Origin: Homarus americanus
Lineage: Eukaryota; Arthropoda; Malacostraca; Decapoda; Nephropidae
Assembly: GCF_018991925.1 (NCBI RefSeq)
Contig: NW_024738608.1
Coordinates: forward strand, 4,190,654-4,254,653
DNA: 64,000 bases
Direction of reading: 5' to 3'
This document shows positions 13,231 through 23,888 of the stretch, piece by piece; position 1 is the stretch's first letter; each line of letters opens with the position of its first letter. The notes beneath the pieces were generated by a model, which was given only the letters and a program-made list of their open reading frames with translations, searched no databases and was not told the DNA's origin. The translations under genes were made by a program, and so were the position numbers.

Positions 13231-13680
13231 ACACCGACCACACTACCCATTACACTGACCACACTACACACTATACTGACCACATTACACTGACCACACT
13301 ACACCGACCACACTACCCATTACACTGACCACACTACACACTATACTGACCACACTACACTCTACACCGACCACACTACCCATTACACTGACCACACTAC
13401 ACACTACACCGACCACACTACACTCTACACCGACCACACTACACTCTACACCGACCACACTACACTCTACACCGACCACACTTCCCATTACACTGACCAC
13501 ACTATACTGACCACACTACACTCTACACCGACCACACTACACACTATGCTGACCACACTACACACTACACCGACCACACTACACACTACACCGACCACAC
13601 TACACACTATGCTGACCACACACTGACCACACACACCAACCACACTACACTGACCACACTACACCAACCACACTACGTAC
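13231..13680. repeat. C/A-rich minisatellite (ACCGACCACACTACAC type)
   Basis: About 450 bp of CACCGACCACACTACAC/ TACACTGACCACACTACAC units with mixed 17-23 bp spacing. Three variant types (ACCGACC, ACTGACC, GCTGACC) are interspersed, so the array is not homogenised. The Val/Gly/Ser frame on the minus strand is an artefact. Confidence 0.9.
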
Positions 13681-13712
13681 ACACTCAGTCTCGTCAGTGT
13701 TATGTTAAATTA

Positions 13713-13830
13713 GGTTAGTAAGGCTACGTTAGGTTAGGTTAGGTTAGGTATAGTTAGGTTAGGTATTATTAGGTTAGTTAGGTTAGGTTGGTTAGGTCAT
13801 TGTTAGGTTGGTTAGGTTAGGTTAGTTAGG
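13713..13830. repeat. Interstitial telomere-like TTAGG block (degenerate)
   Basis: GTTAGGTTAGGTTAGG words interrupted by TATAGTTAGG, TATTATTAGG and TTGG variants. TTAGG is the ancestral arthropod telomere unit. Mid-sequence position and decay make this an interstitial block rather than a chromosome end. Confidence 0.8.
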
Positions 13831-14137
13831 GTTCATCATATCAGATATTTTCAACATCAAGGAAGAACAAGACAGCAAAGATTGATCTAACATGACCAAT
13901 TCTCCTTCCTCTTCTTATACCCTGACACTACACGACCCACTAGTACAGGATCATTGCTCTGATTCCTCGCCGCACTTCACAAATTGGGCCGTACTTCACA
14001 AATTGGAGGGAAGAGCCCGTGATTTATCCTCCGTAATTGCATAATGGGGTCATATATTTACGGTAATAAAGGTAGATAATGGGGGAGGTTATCTATCAGA
14101 CAAGGTACAAACACGGCTTTGGACAACACCTTCAGAA

Positions 14138-14281
14138 TGCAGCACCACAAGACAACGCTTACATCACCGAAGCACCATAAAGACACCATAAAGATAAACG
14201 GATACAAAGCAGCACCACAAACACCATAACCCAGTACCACAAGACAACGTTTGCATCACCGAGGCACCATAAAAGATAACC
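14138..14281. repeat. Diverged ~95-bp tandem duplication at the array edge
   Basis: Two copies of CACAAGACAACG...CATCACCGA-GCACCATAAA lie about 95 bp apart (from 14,138 and from 14,232). They form the transition between single-copy DNA and the large A/C array that follows. Confidence 0.7.
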
Positions 14282-14292
14282 TGACACAATGA

Positions 14293-14740
14293 AACACCAC
14301 CACCGACACAGCACCACTGGCCACCGCAACCGCAGCACACAAACACCACCACAAACACCACCACAACACACCACCACAGCACAGCACCACAAACACCACC
14401 ATAACACAGCACCACAAACACCACCATAACCACAGCACCTGAAACACCACCACAACACAGCGCCTGAAACACCACCTGACACAGCACCTGAAACACCACC
14501 ACAACACAGCACCACAAACACCACCACAACCTGACACCACTAAACACCACCAACACACCAACCCACCAGCCACAACACCACCACAACACACCACCACAAC
14601 ACCACCACAACCACCAGCCACAAACACCACCTGACATGCACCACAAACCCACCACACACAGCACCCTGACCACCACAACACACCTGCAAACGCCACCACA
14701 ACCGCACCACAAACACCACCACAACACAGCACCACAAACA
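14293..14740. repeat. Higher-order block, left copy
   Basis: Begins AACACCACCACCGAC, then GCACCACTGGC, CACCGCAACCGCAGCACAC, a series of CACCTGAAACACC variants, CTGACACCACTAAACACC, and later CACCTGCAAACGCCACCAC. The same order of landmarks recurs from 16,261. See the right copy. Confidence 0.75.
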
Positions 14741-16260
14741 CCACCACAACACAGCACCAAACACAAACACCACCACAACACAGCCCACAAACCCACCACA
14801 ACACACCACCACAAACACCACCACAAACACCACCCACAGCACCACAAACACCACCACAACCAGCACCACAAACACCACCACAACACAGCACCACAAACAC
14901 CACCACACACCACCACAAACACCACACAACACCACCACACACCACACAACACACACCACCACAAACACCACCACAACACAGCACAAACACCACTGCAACA
15001 CAGCACCACAAACACCACCACAACACAGCACCACAAACACCACCGCAACACAGCACCACAAACACCACCACAACACAGCACCACAAACACCACCACAACA
15101 CACCACCAAACACCACCACAACACAGCACCACAAACACCACCGCACACAGCACCACAAACACCACAACACAGCACCACAAACACCACCACAACACAGCAC
15201 CACAAACACCACCACAACACAGCACCACAAACACCACCACAACACAGCACCACAAACACCACCACAACACAGCACCACAAACACCACCACAACACAGCAC
15301 CACAAACACCACCACAACACACCACCACAACACAGCACCACAAACACCACCATAACACAGCACCACAAACACCACCATAACACAGCACCAAACACCACCA
15401 CAACACACCACCACAAACACCACCACAACACAGCACCACAAACACCACCACAACACAGCACCACAAACACCACCACAACACACCACCACAACACACCACC
15501 ACAACACACCACCACAACACAGCACCACAACACACCACCACAAACACCACCACAACACAGCACCACAAACACCACCATAACACAGCACCACAAACACCAC
15601 CATAACACAGCACCACAAACACCACCACAACACCACCACAAACACCACCGCAACACAGCACCACAAACACCACCACAACACAGCACCACAAACACCACCA
15701 CAACACAGCACCACAAACACCACCACAACACACCCCACCACAACACAGCACCACAAACACCACCATAACACAGCACCACAAACACCACCATAACACAGCA
15801 CCACAAACCACCACAACACACCACCACAAACACCACCACAACACAGCACCACAAACACAACACACCACCACAAACACCACCGCAACACAGCACCACAAAC
15901 ACCACCACAACACACCACCACAACACACCACCACAAACACCACTGCAACACAGCACCACAAACACCACCACAACACAGCACCACAAACACCACCATAACA
16001 CACCACCACAAACACCACCGCAACACAGCACCACAAACACCACCACAACACAGCACCACAAACACCACACACACCACCACAACCTGCACAACACCACCAA
16101 CCTGCACCACAACACCACCAGAAACCACCACAACCACACACCACACACCACCACCGCCCACAAACACCCCCCTGGCACCACAAACACCACCGCAACACAG
16201 CACCACAAACACCACCACAACACGCACACACCACCGCAACACACCACCACCACCACCACA

Positions 16261-16790
16261 AACACCACCACCGACTACAGCACCACTGGCTTTCACCGCA
16301 ACCGCAGCACACAAACTACCACCACAAACACCACCACAACACACCACCACAGCACAGCACCACAAACACCACCATAAACACAGCACCACAAACACCACCA
16401 TAACCACAGCGCCTGAAACACCACCACAACACAGCGCCTGAAACACCACCTGACACAGCACCTGAAACACCACCGCAACACAGCACCACAAACACCACCA
16501 CAACCTGACACCACTAAACACCACCACCGTACAGCACCTAAACACCACCACCGCTTTAAGCGCACAAAACCTGCAGCTGTTTCGACACCACCACAACCAC
16601 ACCACCACAACACCACCGCAACCACCAGCGCACAAACACCACCTGATATGACACCACAAACCCACCACGACACAGCACCACTGGGCACCACCGCAAAGCA
16701 CACCTGCAAACGCCACCACCAACCTGGCACCACAAACACCACCACAACCACAGCACCACAAACACCACCACAACACAGCACCTAAACTAC
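16261..16790. repeat. Higher-order block, right copy
   Basis: Repeats the landmark order of 14,293-14,740 with high similarity over the first ~260 bp and more divergence after, including an extra ~70 bp near 16,530-16,610. The copies are 1.97 kb apart in direct orientation and flank the homogeneous 25-bp core. Confidence 0.75.
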
Positions 16791-17245
16791 CTGACACGGC
16801 ACCACCAAACACACACCACAACACAGCGCCACAAACCGCCACCGCAACACACCACCACAAACACCACCCTGGCTGGCACCACAAACGCCACCCTGCTTTA
16901 TTTTCCTAAAACACCACAAGCACAGCACCCTGAAGCCTGCCACAACACACCACCTAAACCTGCCTAAGCGCCTGACACAGCACCACAAACACCACCACAA
17001 CTGCAGCACCACAAACACCACCACAACCACAGCACCTGAAACACCACCTGACACACCACACCACAAACGACACCACCACAACCGCACAAACACCACCGAC
17101 CACCCTACACAACACCACCACGGCACCTACAAACACCACCTGACACAGCACCACAAACACCACCTGGCCACCTACAAACACCACCAACCTACACACCACA
17201 AACACCCTTACCACCACCACAACACACCACAACACCACAAACACA

Positions 17246-17411
17246 GTAAACATATATCTATTAACCTCAAAACAATCATCATCACTTAATTATTTTTCCT
17301 TACAACTTAATCGATTATAAAAATACAACCCAGGTCAATTACCCATTTACATGTTGGTAGTAAAGGATCGAGGAACCTTAGGAGTCAAGATTATAGCACT
17401 GTAGGAGAAGG

Positions 17412-17412
<1 letters not shown>
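17246..17412. other. Short single-copy spacer between arrays
   Basis: About 170 bp of ordinary AT-rich sequence between the A/C array and the GAT microsatellite. Confidence 0.5.
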
Positions 17413-17457
<45 letters not shown>

Positions 17458-17487
17458 GAGGGAGGGTGATGGTGATGATGATGATGA

Positions 17488-17537
<50 letters not shown>

Positions 17538-17594
17538 GAAGGAAATGATGGTGATGATAGTGATAATGATGTGATATTAATGATGATGAAAGAA

Positions 17595-17646
<52 letters not shown>

Positions 17647-17660
17647 ATGAAGAGGAAGAG
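17413..17660. repeat. Interrupted (GAT)n microsatellite
   Basis: Long ATG/GAT trinucleotide runs with GAGAGGGAG, GAGAAGG and GTGATG interruptions. His- or Ser-rich open frames on the minus strand come from the repeat. Confidence 0.95.
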
Positions 17661-17864
17661 GAAAAGGCAATACACCCAATAGCGTGAGTGAGCGTGTATG
17701 ACGTATTACCCCATAACTCACGCCAGCTCTCACGTTACCTGCACCTCACACACCTGGTAATGAGGATTCAAAGCAGCATCAGCGGGGTACCGGTAGCTAC
17801 GTGGGGTGAGGTACTGGGTATATAATTTCATTTTGGATTTCGTGTATCGTTAAACAGTTACAGC

Positions 17865-18100
17865 TGTAGCTGTGCTTAAGCCCTGTGGCTGTTACTTGAA
17901 GCCTGTAACTGTTATTTAAAGCCTGTAGCTTGTAAGCCCTGTAGCTGTTACTTGAAGCCTGTAACTGTTATTTAAAGCCTGTGAGCTGTTACTTAAGCCC
18001 TGTAGCTGTTACTTGAAGCCTGTAGCTGTTACTTAAAACCTGTATCTGTTACTTTAAAACCTGTGGCTTTGCGCTTGTGGTAGTACCTGAAGCCTGTAAC
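17865..18100. repeat. ~21-bp minisatellite
   Basis: About ten units of CCTGTAGCTGTTACTTGAAG or CCTGTAACTGTTATTTAAAG. The two variants alternate in part of the array, suggesting a two-unit higher-order period of about 42 bp. Confidence 0.88.
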
Positions 18101-18164
18101 AGTTGAACACAAAAGTCATTTGGTGAAATAATTTTTGTTTATGTAAAGTAGATGGTTAAGTTAA

Positions 18165-18224
18165 GTTAGGTTAGGTTAGAATTAGGTTAGGTTAGGTTAG
18201 GTTAGGTTAGGTTAGGTTAGGTTA
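18165..18224 (+). repeat. Interstitial telomeric (TTAGG)n block
   Basis: Begins degenerate (TTAAGTTAGG) and becomes nine perfect TTAGG units near 18,180-18,224. It is the cleanest arthropod-type telomere tract in the window and is flanked by single-copy DNA on both sides. Confidence 0.9.
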
Positions 18225-18471
18225 TCATTATCTGAATACTGTCCACATCACTACGTCCATAGAAATATTAACCGCCCTTAACCTCAGAAATTCCACGACA
18301 AGATGAATACACAGATAAGTCAACCGTGACTTATCTTAATCCGCCATCATCATTCCATGGACCAATTTTCTCGGTGAGAGGAATGGCCTGGGGATTTTCC
18401 GGACAAATTCTCTAAATGTCTGGAAGTGGGAGCTGGCCGTCACATGTTGCTCGTTAGACGTAGTGGTTGTG

Positions 18472-18572
18472 GGGAGAGGGAGGGAGGGGAGGGAGGGAGG
18501 GAGGAGGGAGGTGGAGGGAGGGAGGTGGAGGGGAGGAGGGATGGTCAGTGAGGAGGAGAGGATAGGGGAGGG
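18472..18572. repeat. G-rich purine tract (GGGAGG)n
   Basis: GAGGGAGGGGAGGGAGGG-type run with many G3 tracts separated by one to three A residues. It matches the general pattern of intramolecular G-quadruplex and triplex-forming sequences. Confidence 0.85.
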
Positions 18573-20214
18573 TTACACGGCGGCGCTTACTGTGTCGGAT
18601 AACTTACGATAAGAACGCTTACGATACTGAGGGCGAGGCTTTATGACAGCCAGAATGTTAACGAGGACAGCGCTGCGTGACGTTATCGAGGATTCAAGAA
18701 GCCATTGTTAGTTGCTTCCTCCACGGGAACTAAATATACTCGTTAATATCTCTTGTTTATTTACTCACCTTCTTATAGTATGACCGACTCTTTCTATCTT
18801 AACCATAAACACTACTTTGTATTTTGTTTCTATGTTAAGGTCAATGTATGAGATAGAATATAGATTAATCATAAATACACGAGCATAATTAACACCAATA
18901 AGGTATTATACTTAACATATGAACCTGTCCTTTGTTATAGATTCATTAACTGTTACGAGAGAGAGACACAGGTTAGCTTAGGTTAGGTTAAGTTAGGTGT
19001 CACGACAAACTCCCATCAGGGTCACCAAAGCAAATCTATAAACGTGATCAAGTAGACACGACGACAAAATCATTATCGCCCCTCCCCGAGTGTTATTAAA
19101 AGAGCTTCTCTTTGATCTCTCTGGTAATGAGGTAATGGGAGTTAACAGGTGGCTCTGTGTGACGGAGAGTGCCACTGACGGACGGCACGGTGCCAGGTGC
19201 CTGCATCAGGGGATAACCAATTTACTGACCGGCTGACAATGTGTACCCCTATTTTTCCGGCCTCGACTGCCTAATTCGCTGATGAAATTCTGCCTTTGTG
19301 TTCTGATTGGATGTGCAATTTTTAAGAGACTTGATTGGGCGAGTGGGAGTTTGGTTGACAATGTGATAATTTGTGATAATTCGGATTATGAGAGTGTAAT
19401 GCAGTTAGTTGATAAACGCTTTAGACGTACTACCTGGCTTACCTGAGCGACCTTACTGAGAACTTGTCCTTACCTCATGTTCCGGATTATCAACAAAGGG
19501 TTTACCTGTGTGAGTCATCGGTCAAATAATGCAGGTAGGTCGACTGATGGGTCATAATTACCATTAATAAAGACAACTCGAGTCCACGGCAAAACAATCT
19601 GTATTACCACACACACAAGAGAGGTACAGTTATCAGTAGGTTTAGTTAGTAACATTTAAGTGTTTTAGCTGCGACAATGATGAGGGAAGAGGCGGCGGGC
19701 TGGTTGGTGGTGTAGGTACTGACGCTCCCACGGTCAAACAAAGATCTGTCCCTTTGGAAACAACTTTGTTAAGGTTTTTATGACTTGCGAGATAATAATC
19801 AAATATGTTTTATGTTTAGATTTTCCTAACAGACGTTTTTTTATAACCCCCCACACACACACACCCAGGTGCGAGGTTAAAATTGGTTGGTTATATAATA
19901 ATAACGTACTCTATATAACGCCAATGCTAACCTAACCTAACCGAAAAAACTATTCTTATTCTCCTTGTAAGGTGTTGGCACAAAACGGGGATTACTTTAC
20001 TGACTCTCTCACTCTTTCTCTAACTTCATCTTATGCTCAGGTTCTGGTGAAGGCGTCGCTGTAGGAGATTATGTTCACCAATGATACCAAGAGTTTTTAT
20101 CGCCTTCTTGTACAACTTATCGCACACATAAGAGGGTTAAATTCACTTTATCCTGAAGGGTAGAAACTATAGTTATTTTTAGAAGCATTGCGATGAATCC
20201 AGTTTGGTAAGAGT
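18573..20214. other. Unassigned single-copy DNA
   Basis: AT-rich with scattered TTAGG-like fragments (18,974-18,998) and CCTAA-like ones (near 19,930). No domain-bearing frame or RNA gene recognised. Confidence 0.4.
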
Positions 20215-20306
20215 GTGCCAGGGAGGGAGGAAGGAGGAGAAGGGGGGAAGGAAGGGGGCGGAGGAGGGGGAGGAGAGGGGGTAGAAGGGGGTAGGAAGGG
20301 GGGAAG
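20215..20306. repeat. G-rich purine tract
   Basis: Nearly pure purine on the + strand with many GGGG and GGGGGG runs (for example GGAGGAGGGGGAGGAGAGGG). Quadruplex- and triplex-prone by pattern. Confidence 0.85.
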
Positions 20307-20770
20307 CGACACCTCTTACATGGTTTCAGGTCGAGGTATACAAGAGGCTCCGTGTGAGCTCCTGAAAGCATCAGCCGGTGCCGGGGTCATCAGCATATGT
20401 ATCGTGGTGCGGTGAAGAAAGGACTCAGGGACGCTCAGGGTGTCTGCCTCATTTTTACTTTACTGCAAAAGTTAGTAAAAATATTAACCGTTTAATATAC
20501 CTAAGAGGGAAGCTATCTGGGATTTATTACCTCATAAGGACACAAAACACGGCATCTTATCAAACGACTACAATCTGTTCTATTCAACCGTAGGGGACGT
20601 GATCACATGTTGGAGTCGGATCAGCTGTTCAGACGGGTACTTAAGTGAGATCGGGAGGAAGGTTGAGGATTACCGGAGACGTACAACCCGGGTCTGGGTC
20701 TCCGCGTCTCCAATGCTTCATGAACCAGGAGGGTGTGGATCCCATCACCATTTGATGCGAATTGTTATAC

Positions 20771-20814
<44 letters not shown>
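20771..20814. repeat. (TA)n/(TG)n compound microsatellite
   Basis: A few TA units lead directly into about 18 TG units. Confidence 0.95.
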
Positions 20815-20815
<1 letters not shown>

Positions 20816-20893
20816 GCCAGCTGAGGTTATTAATAGTCAACTAAACACGGCGTTTTAGAGAACTGTGAATCGCCTTAACTCGTGACTTAAGTA

Positions 20894-20960
20894 TCATGGG
20901 GGTTGAACACCATGGAGCTGAGCATCATGGAGCTGAACATCATGGGGGCTGAACATCGTA
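20894..20960. repeat. Short ~18-bp tandem repeat
   Basis: About four units of GGGGCTGAACATCATGG or GGAGCTGAGCATCATGG. Confidence 0.75.
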
Positions 20961-21423
20961 GGTTATCTGTGAGGTCTACGACTCTCCTCAGCCGAGAACC
21001 AAAAGCAGAGAGCATCTGATAGCTATCTGCATGTTGCTCTTTGGCGCCCCCTGTCACAATGATGACCAGAATCTCGAACAGGAACAAAAGGAAGCTGCAA
21101 AAACCTGTTCTGTGTCCAATGGGTGTGTGAGAGGTCGGGCAGGATACGGGGTACAATAATCCTACTGGTCTTATGTCAAGCTAACCCAGTATATCTTAAA
21201 TGGTTTCTTTTGTGAGTTGTCATTATACGATGTGTATAGTGGCGAGTTATATACTATACTATACAGGCGATGTTAATCTACCCCCCACCACCACCCAACC
21301 TGACGCTATATGTAAACAAATATGTGTATTATCAGGGTAGTACATATAGTCTAGTAACCAATGAGCTTACAGAGGTCGGATTTTCGCTCTCCAACACACA
21401 ACACAATGAGAAAACTGGTTAAC

Positions 21424-21540
<117 letters not shown>

Positions 21541-21736
21541 CCAACCCTCCCTGACGCCTCACCCTCTCCTGCCTCCTTGCCTCACCTCCCCTCTACTCCT
21601 TCTCCCTTTATCTCCCACCTCCTTATTCGTTTATCTACTTATTTTTTCCTCAATTTCTCCATTTTTCTTCTACGCCCTTCCCTCCCCTCTTCACGCATCT
21701 CATTTTCTTCGCATTATTTTTCTTCTTCATCTCTTA
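21541..21736. repeat. Pyrimidine-rich low-complexity stretch
   Basis: T/C-rich sequence directly after the CA run, giving Ser/Pro/Leu-rich frames without a domain. Confidence 0.7.
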
Positions 21737-21807
21737 AATAAAATCTATGACACAGAACTGTAGGTGAATCTCCTCTTGTATTCATTCCACATACATAAAT
21801 ATACGTA

Positions 21808-22052
21808 GTTTAAGGGGGGAATGGAGGAATGGGTAAATAAGGGGGAGTAATGGGTTGTTAAGGGGGAATGGGTAGTTAAGGGAGAGTAATGGGTAGTTAA
21901 GGAGGAAAAATGGGTAATAAAGGGGAGGAATGGGTAGTTAAAGGGAAGGAATGGGTAGTTAAGGGGGAGAATAATGGATAGTTAAGGAGAGTACTGGGTA
22001 GTTAAGGTGAAATAATGGGTAGCTAAGGGGGAGAATAGGTAGTTAAGGGTGA
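21808..22052. repeat. ~21-bp minisatellite (AATGGGTAGTTAAGG type)
   Basis: About eleven units of AATGGGTAGTTAAGGGGGAG with variable purine spacers. The + strand is nearly C-free, the opposite asymmetry to the A/C satellites. Confidence 0.88.
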
Positions 22053-22334
22053 GATATAATGAGGGATGGTAGCAAACTATTATTCCTGGAGTGATATGAT
22101 GCAAACAATGTTCCGATGTTGTCTTATGCTTCTATAATATTATTCTTCCAGAGGCTTAATGCGTCTTATGATCATTATAACTTACAGGTCGAGGCTCAAT
22201 AAGTCAAGGAACAGAGTGGGTCGAATTGGTGCGTCCTTGGGATGATGACAGCCTCACATAAAGGACTTTCTAATCCTATTCTCCTGGCTGTCATAAGGGA
22301 GTTAATCCTATGTCAGAGGGAGGAGGTTAGGAGG

Positions 22335-22335
<1 letters not shown>

Positions 22336-22411
<76 letters not shown>
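22336..22411. repeat. (TG)n microsatellite
   Basis: Uninterrupted TG run of about 38 units. Confidence 0.97.
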
Positions 22412-22412
<1 letters not shown>

Positions 22413-23325
22413 TATCCTGCTATCACCATCGACTTTGATATCCCCAAAACAACACTTGACACAGTTCAGGTCACTTACTTCAATAAATCATATCGACACA
22501 TTTACAACTGAATATAATCTTTTAACAGGCTTAAGATTAGACCAGGCGATGAATCATTCAAAGACCAATATAGACTTACAAAGGGACCAGGAATATAATA
22601 CTTAAATATAAATTACAAATTTACAAACTTTTCCTCAATGATCGATGAATCTTTTGTGTTTTACGTAAATAATTCTTCCGTTCCCTTTTATGCTTTCCGC
22701 TTTTAAACTGTGTTCACTAAGAAAACAGTAACATAATATGAGGTCTCTAGCCTCATCAACAAGTACTGTATATACATAATAAAGGTATTGACTGTCATCC
22801 TGTATTATGCAAATTATCTCATATAATATGTAAATTATTAGAGTGTTATTGATGTATAGTAATGCCTTGACCCCTACTACACCACCCTGACCATGTTACA
22901 GGTACTGTACTGCAGGCGGCCACAACACCAAGTGAGGGAGCGAGTCTACTGCTCACTATATAAACTTTATTCATAAGCAGTTGATTACCATAAGAAAGAA
23001 GAGTATAATTGATAATTTACCAAATGTTATATAAATAAGAAGTTAGCATGATAAGGTGAGGCGGTGTTGTACATCAGGTTGGCGGGGTTCACTCTGCCTC
23101 CCTTTGTTTACAAGTGAAAACTAGTTTTTGTTGCTTCTTCAACAACATCCCGCTTTTCAATTGGTGATTAAGTGAGTTGATGCAGGTGTGTAAAAAAGAT
23201 ATACTGAGATAAACTTACTACACAAGTCAGGGAGTATAAAAGGGAGTTTGACCTAAGGGTATAGAGACCACACCTGACCACACCCTCCACTAGTACTGTA
23301 CTGTACCACCACAGCAAGGGGCTCT
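22412..23325. other. Unassigned AT-rich DNA
   Basis: No repeat or recognisable frame. TACTGTAC words occur repeatedly. Confidence 0.4.
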
Positions 23326-23570
23326 CTCAGAGATCTTAACCCTGTCGTGATCTGGGGGCTCTTACCACTGTCATGACTTGGCGGTCGAGGAGTTCATGAC
23401 ACCGTCGTGACCTGACTGTCTCGGAGGTCATGAATGATGGAACTCTCATGACGTGGCTGCCTGAGGAGGTCATGCCACTGCCCGACCTCACTGTCTCAGG
23501 GGTAATGTCACTGTCTTCACCTCAGTGTCTCAGCTGTGTCACCACGGTCAATAGTTTATGCACACCCTCA
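23326..23570. repeat. Degenerate 34-bp minisatellite
   Basis: Six or seven diverged units of GACCTGACTGTCTC + GGAGGTCATG + CACTGTCGT type; three of the best units are 34 bp and one is 41 bp. Variation between units is high, so the array looks old. Confidence 0.7.
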
Positions 23571-23754
23571 AAACTAACCGTTGTGTCACCATGGATGATT
23601 CACTTAACGCAGCGGTAGTTAACTTTCTTCAGTAACAGCAGTCATCTTTTACCCTTAATGACGGCAGAGTTCAATTCTTTAAATTGAAATGAAAATGCTC
23701 CCCATATAACCTTCAGTATATAAGAGTGTGGCAGCCAGTGCACTCAAACATCTT

Positions 23755-23888
23755 CATTTCCTCATCTGTAAAGGCAGGTACACATACACACCTGGGTGAA
23801 CTACGGGGTACCCTAAACGCGAACTAGTGACCTTGGTTGAAGCGAGCGTTGTTTCCACTTGACCACGGCACACCGCACACTGGTATTT
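23755..23888 (-). mobile_element. tRNA-derived SINE remnant
   Basis: Read on the minus strand, the head is GTGGTCAAGTGG followed by AACGCTCGCTTC and a diverged B box (AGTTCGCGTTT). TGGTCAAGTGG fits the A-box consensus TRGYNNARNGG. The B box has decayed from GGTTCGAATCC, so this is not a working tRNA gene. The body (GTAGTTCACCCAGGTG...GTACCTGCC) resembles the SINE at 40,775. Pol III origin is established for this class; family assignment is not attempted. Confidence 0.6.

Larger units (their letters stand above)
14282..17245. repeat. ~3-kb satellite array of a 25-bp A/C unit
   Basis: The + strand is nearly all A and C. The core unit is ACACCACCACAACACAGC followed by ACCACAA, 25 bp (clean at 15,181-15,330), with single-base variants (ACCGCAAC, ACCATAAC, shortened copies). 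The core 14,740-16,080 is fairly homogeneous, about 50 copies. The flanks carry CACCTGACACAGCACCTGAA-type variants. Because the unit lacks TTA, CTA and TCA and 25 is not a multiple of 3, all three minus-strand frames stay open for hundreds of codons, including one of about 900. The products are low-complexity Cys/Val/Gly/Trp strings and should not be called genes. Confidence 0.95.

Noticed and set aside
13713..13830. True chromosome end
   Set aside because: Telomere-like units are degenerate and followed by 50 kb of ordinary sequence.
14164..16884. Minus-strand open frame of about 900 codons and its two companions of 590-670 codons
   Set aside because: All three frames are open because the 25-bp A/C unit contains no stop complement. 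The product is a low-complexity Cys/Val/Gly/Trp string with no domain.
14282..17245. CRISPR-like array
   Set aside because: Units are contiguous head-to-tail copies with no unique spacers, in an evidently eukaryotic genome with no cas genes.
23820..23888. Functional tRNA gene
   Set aside because: A box is good but the B box and acceptor stem do not pair; it fits a SINE head better.
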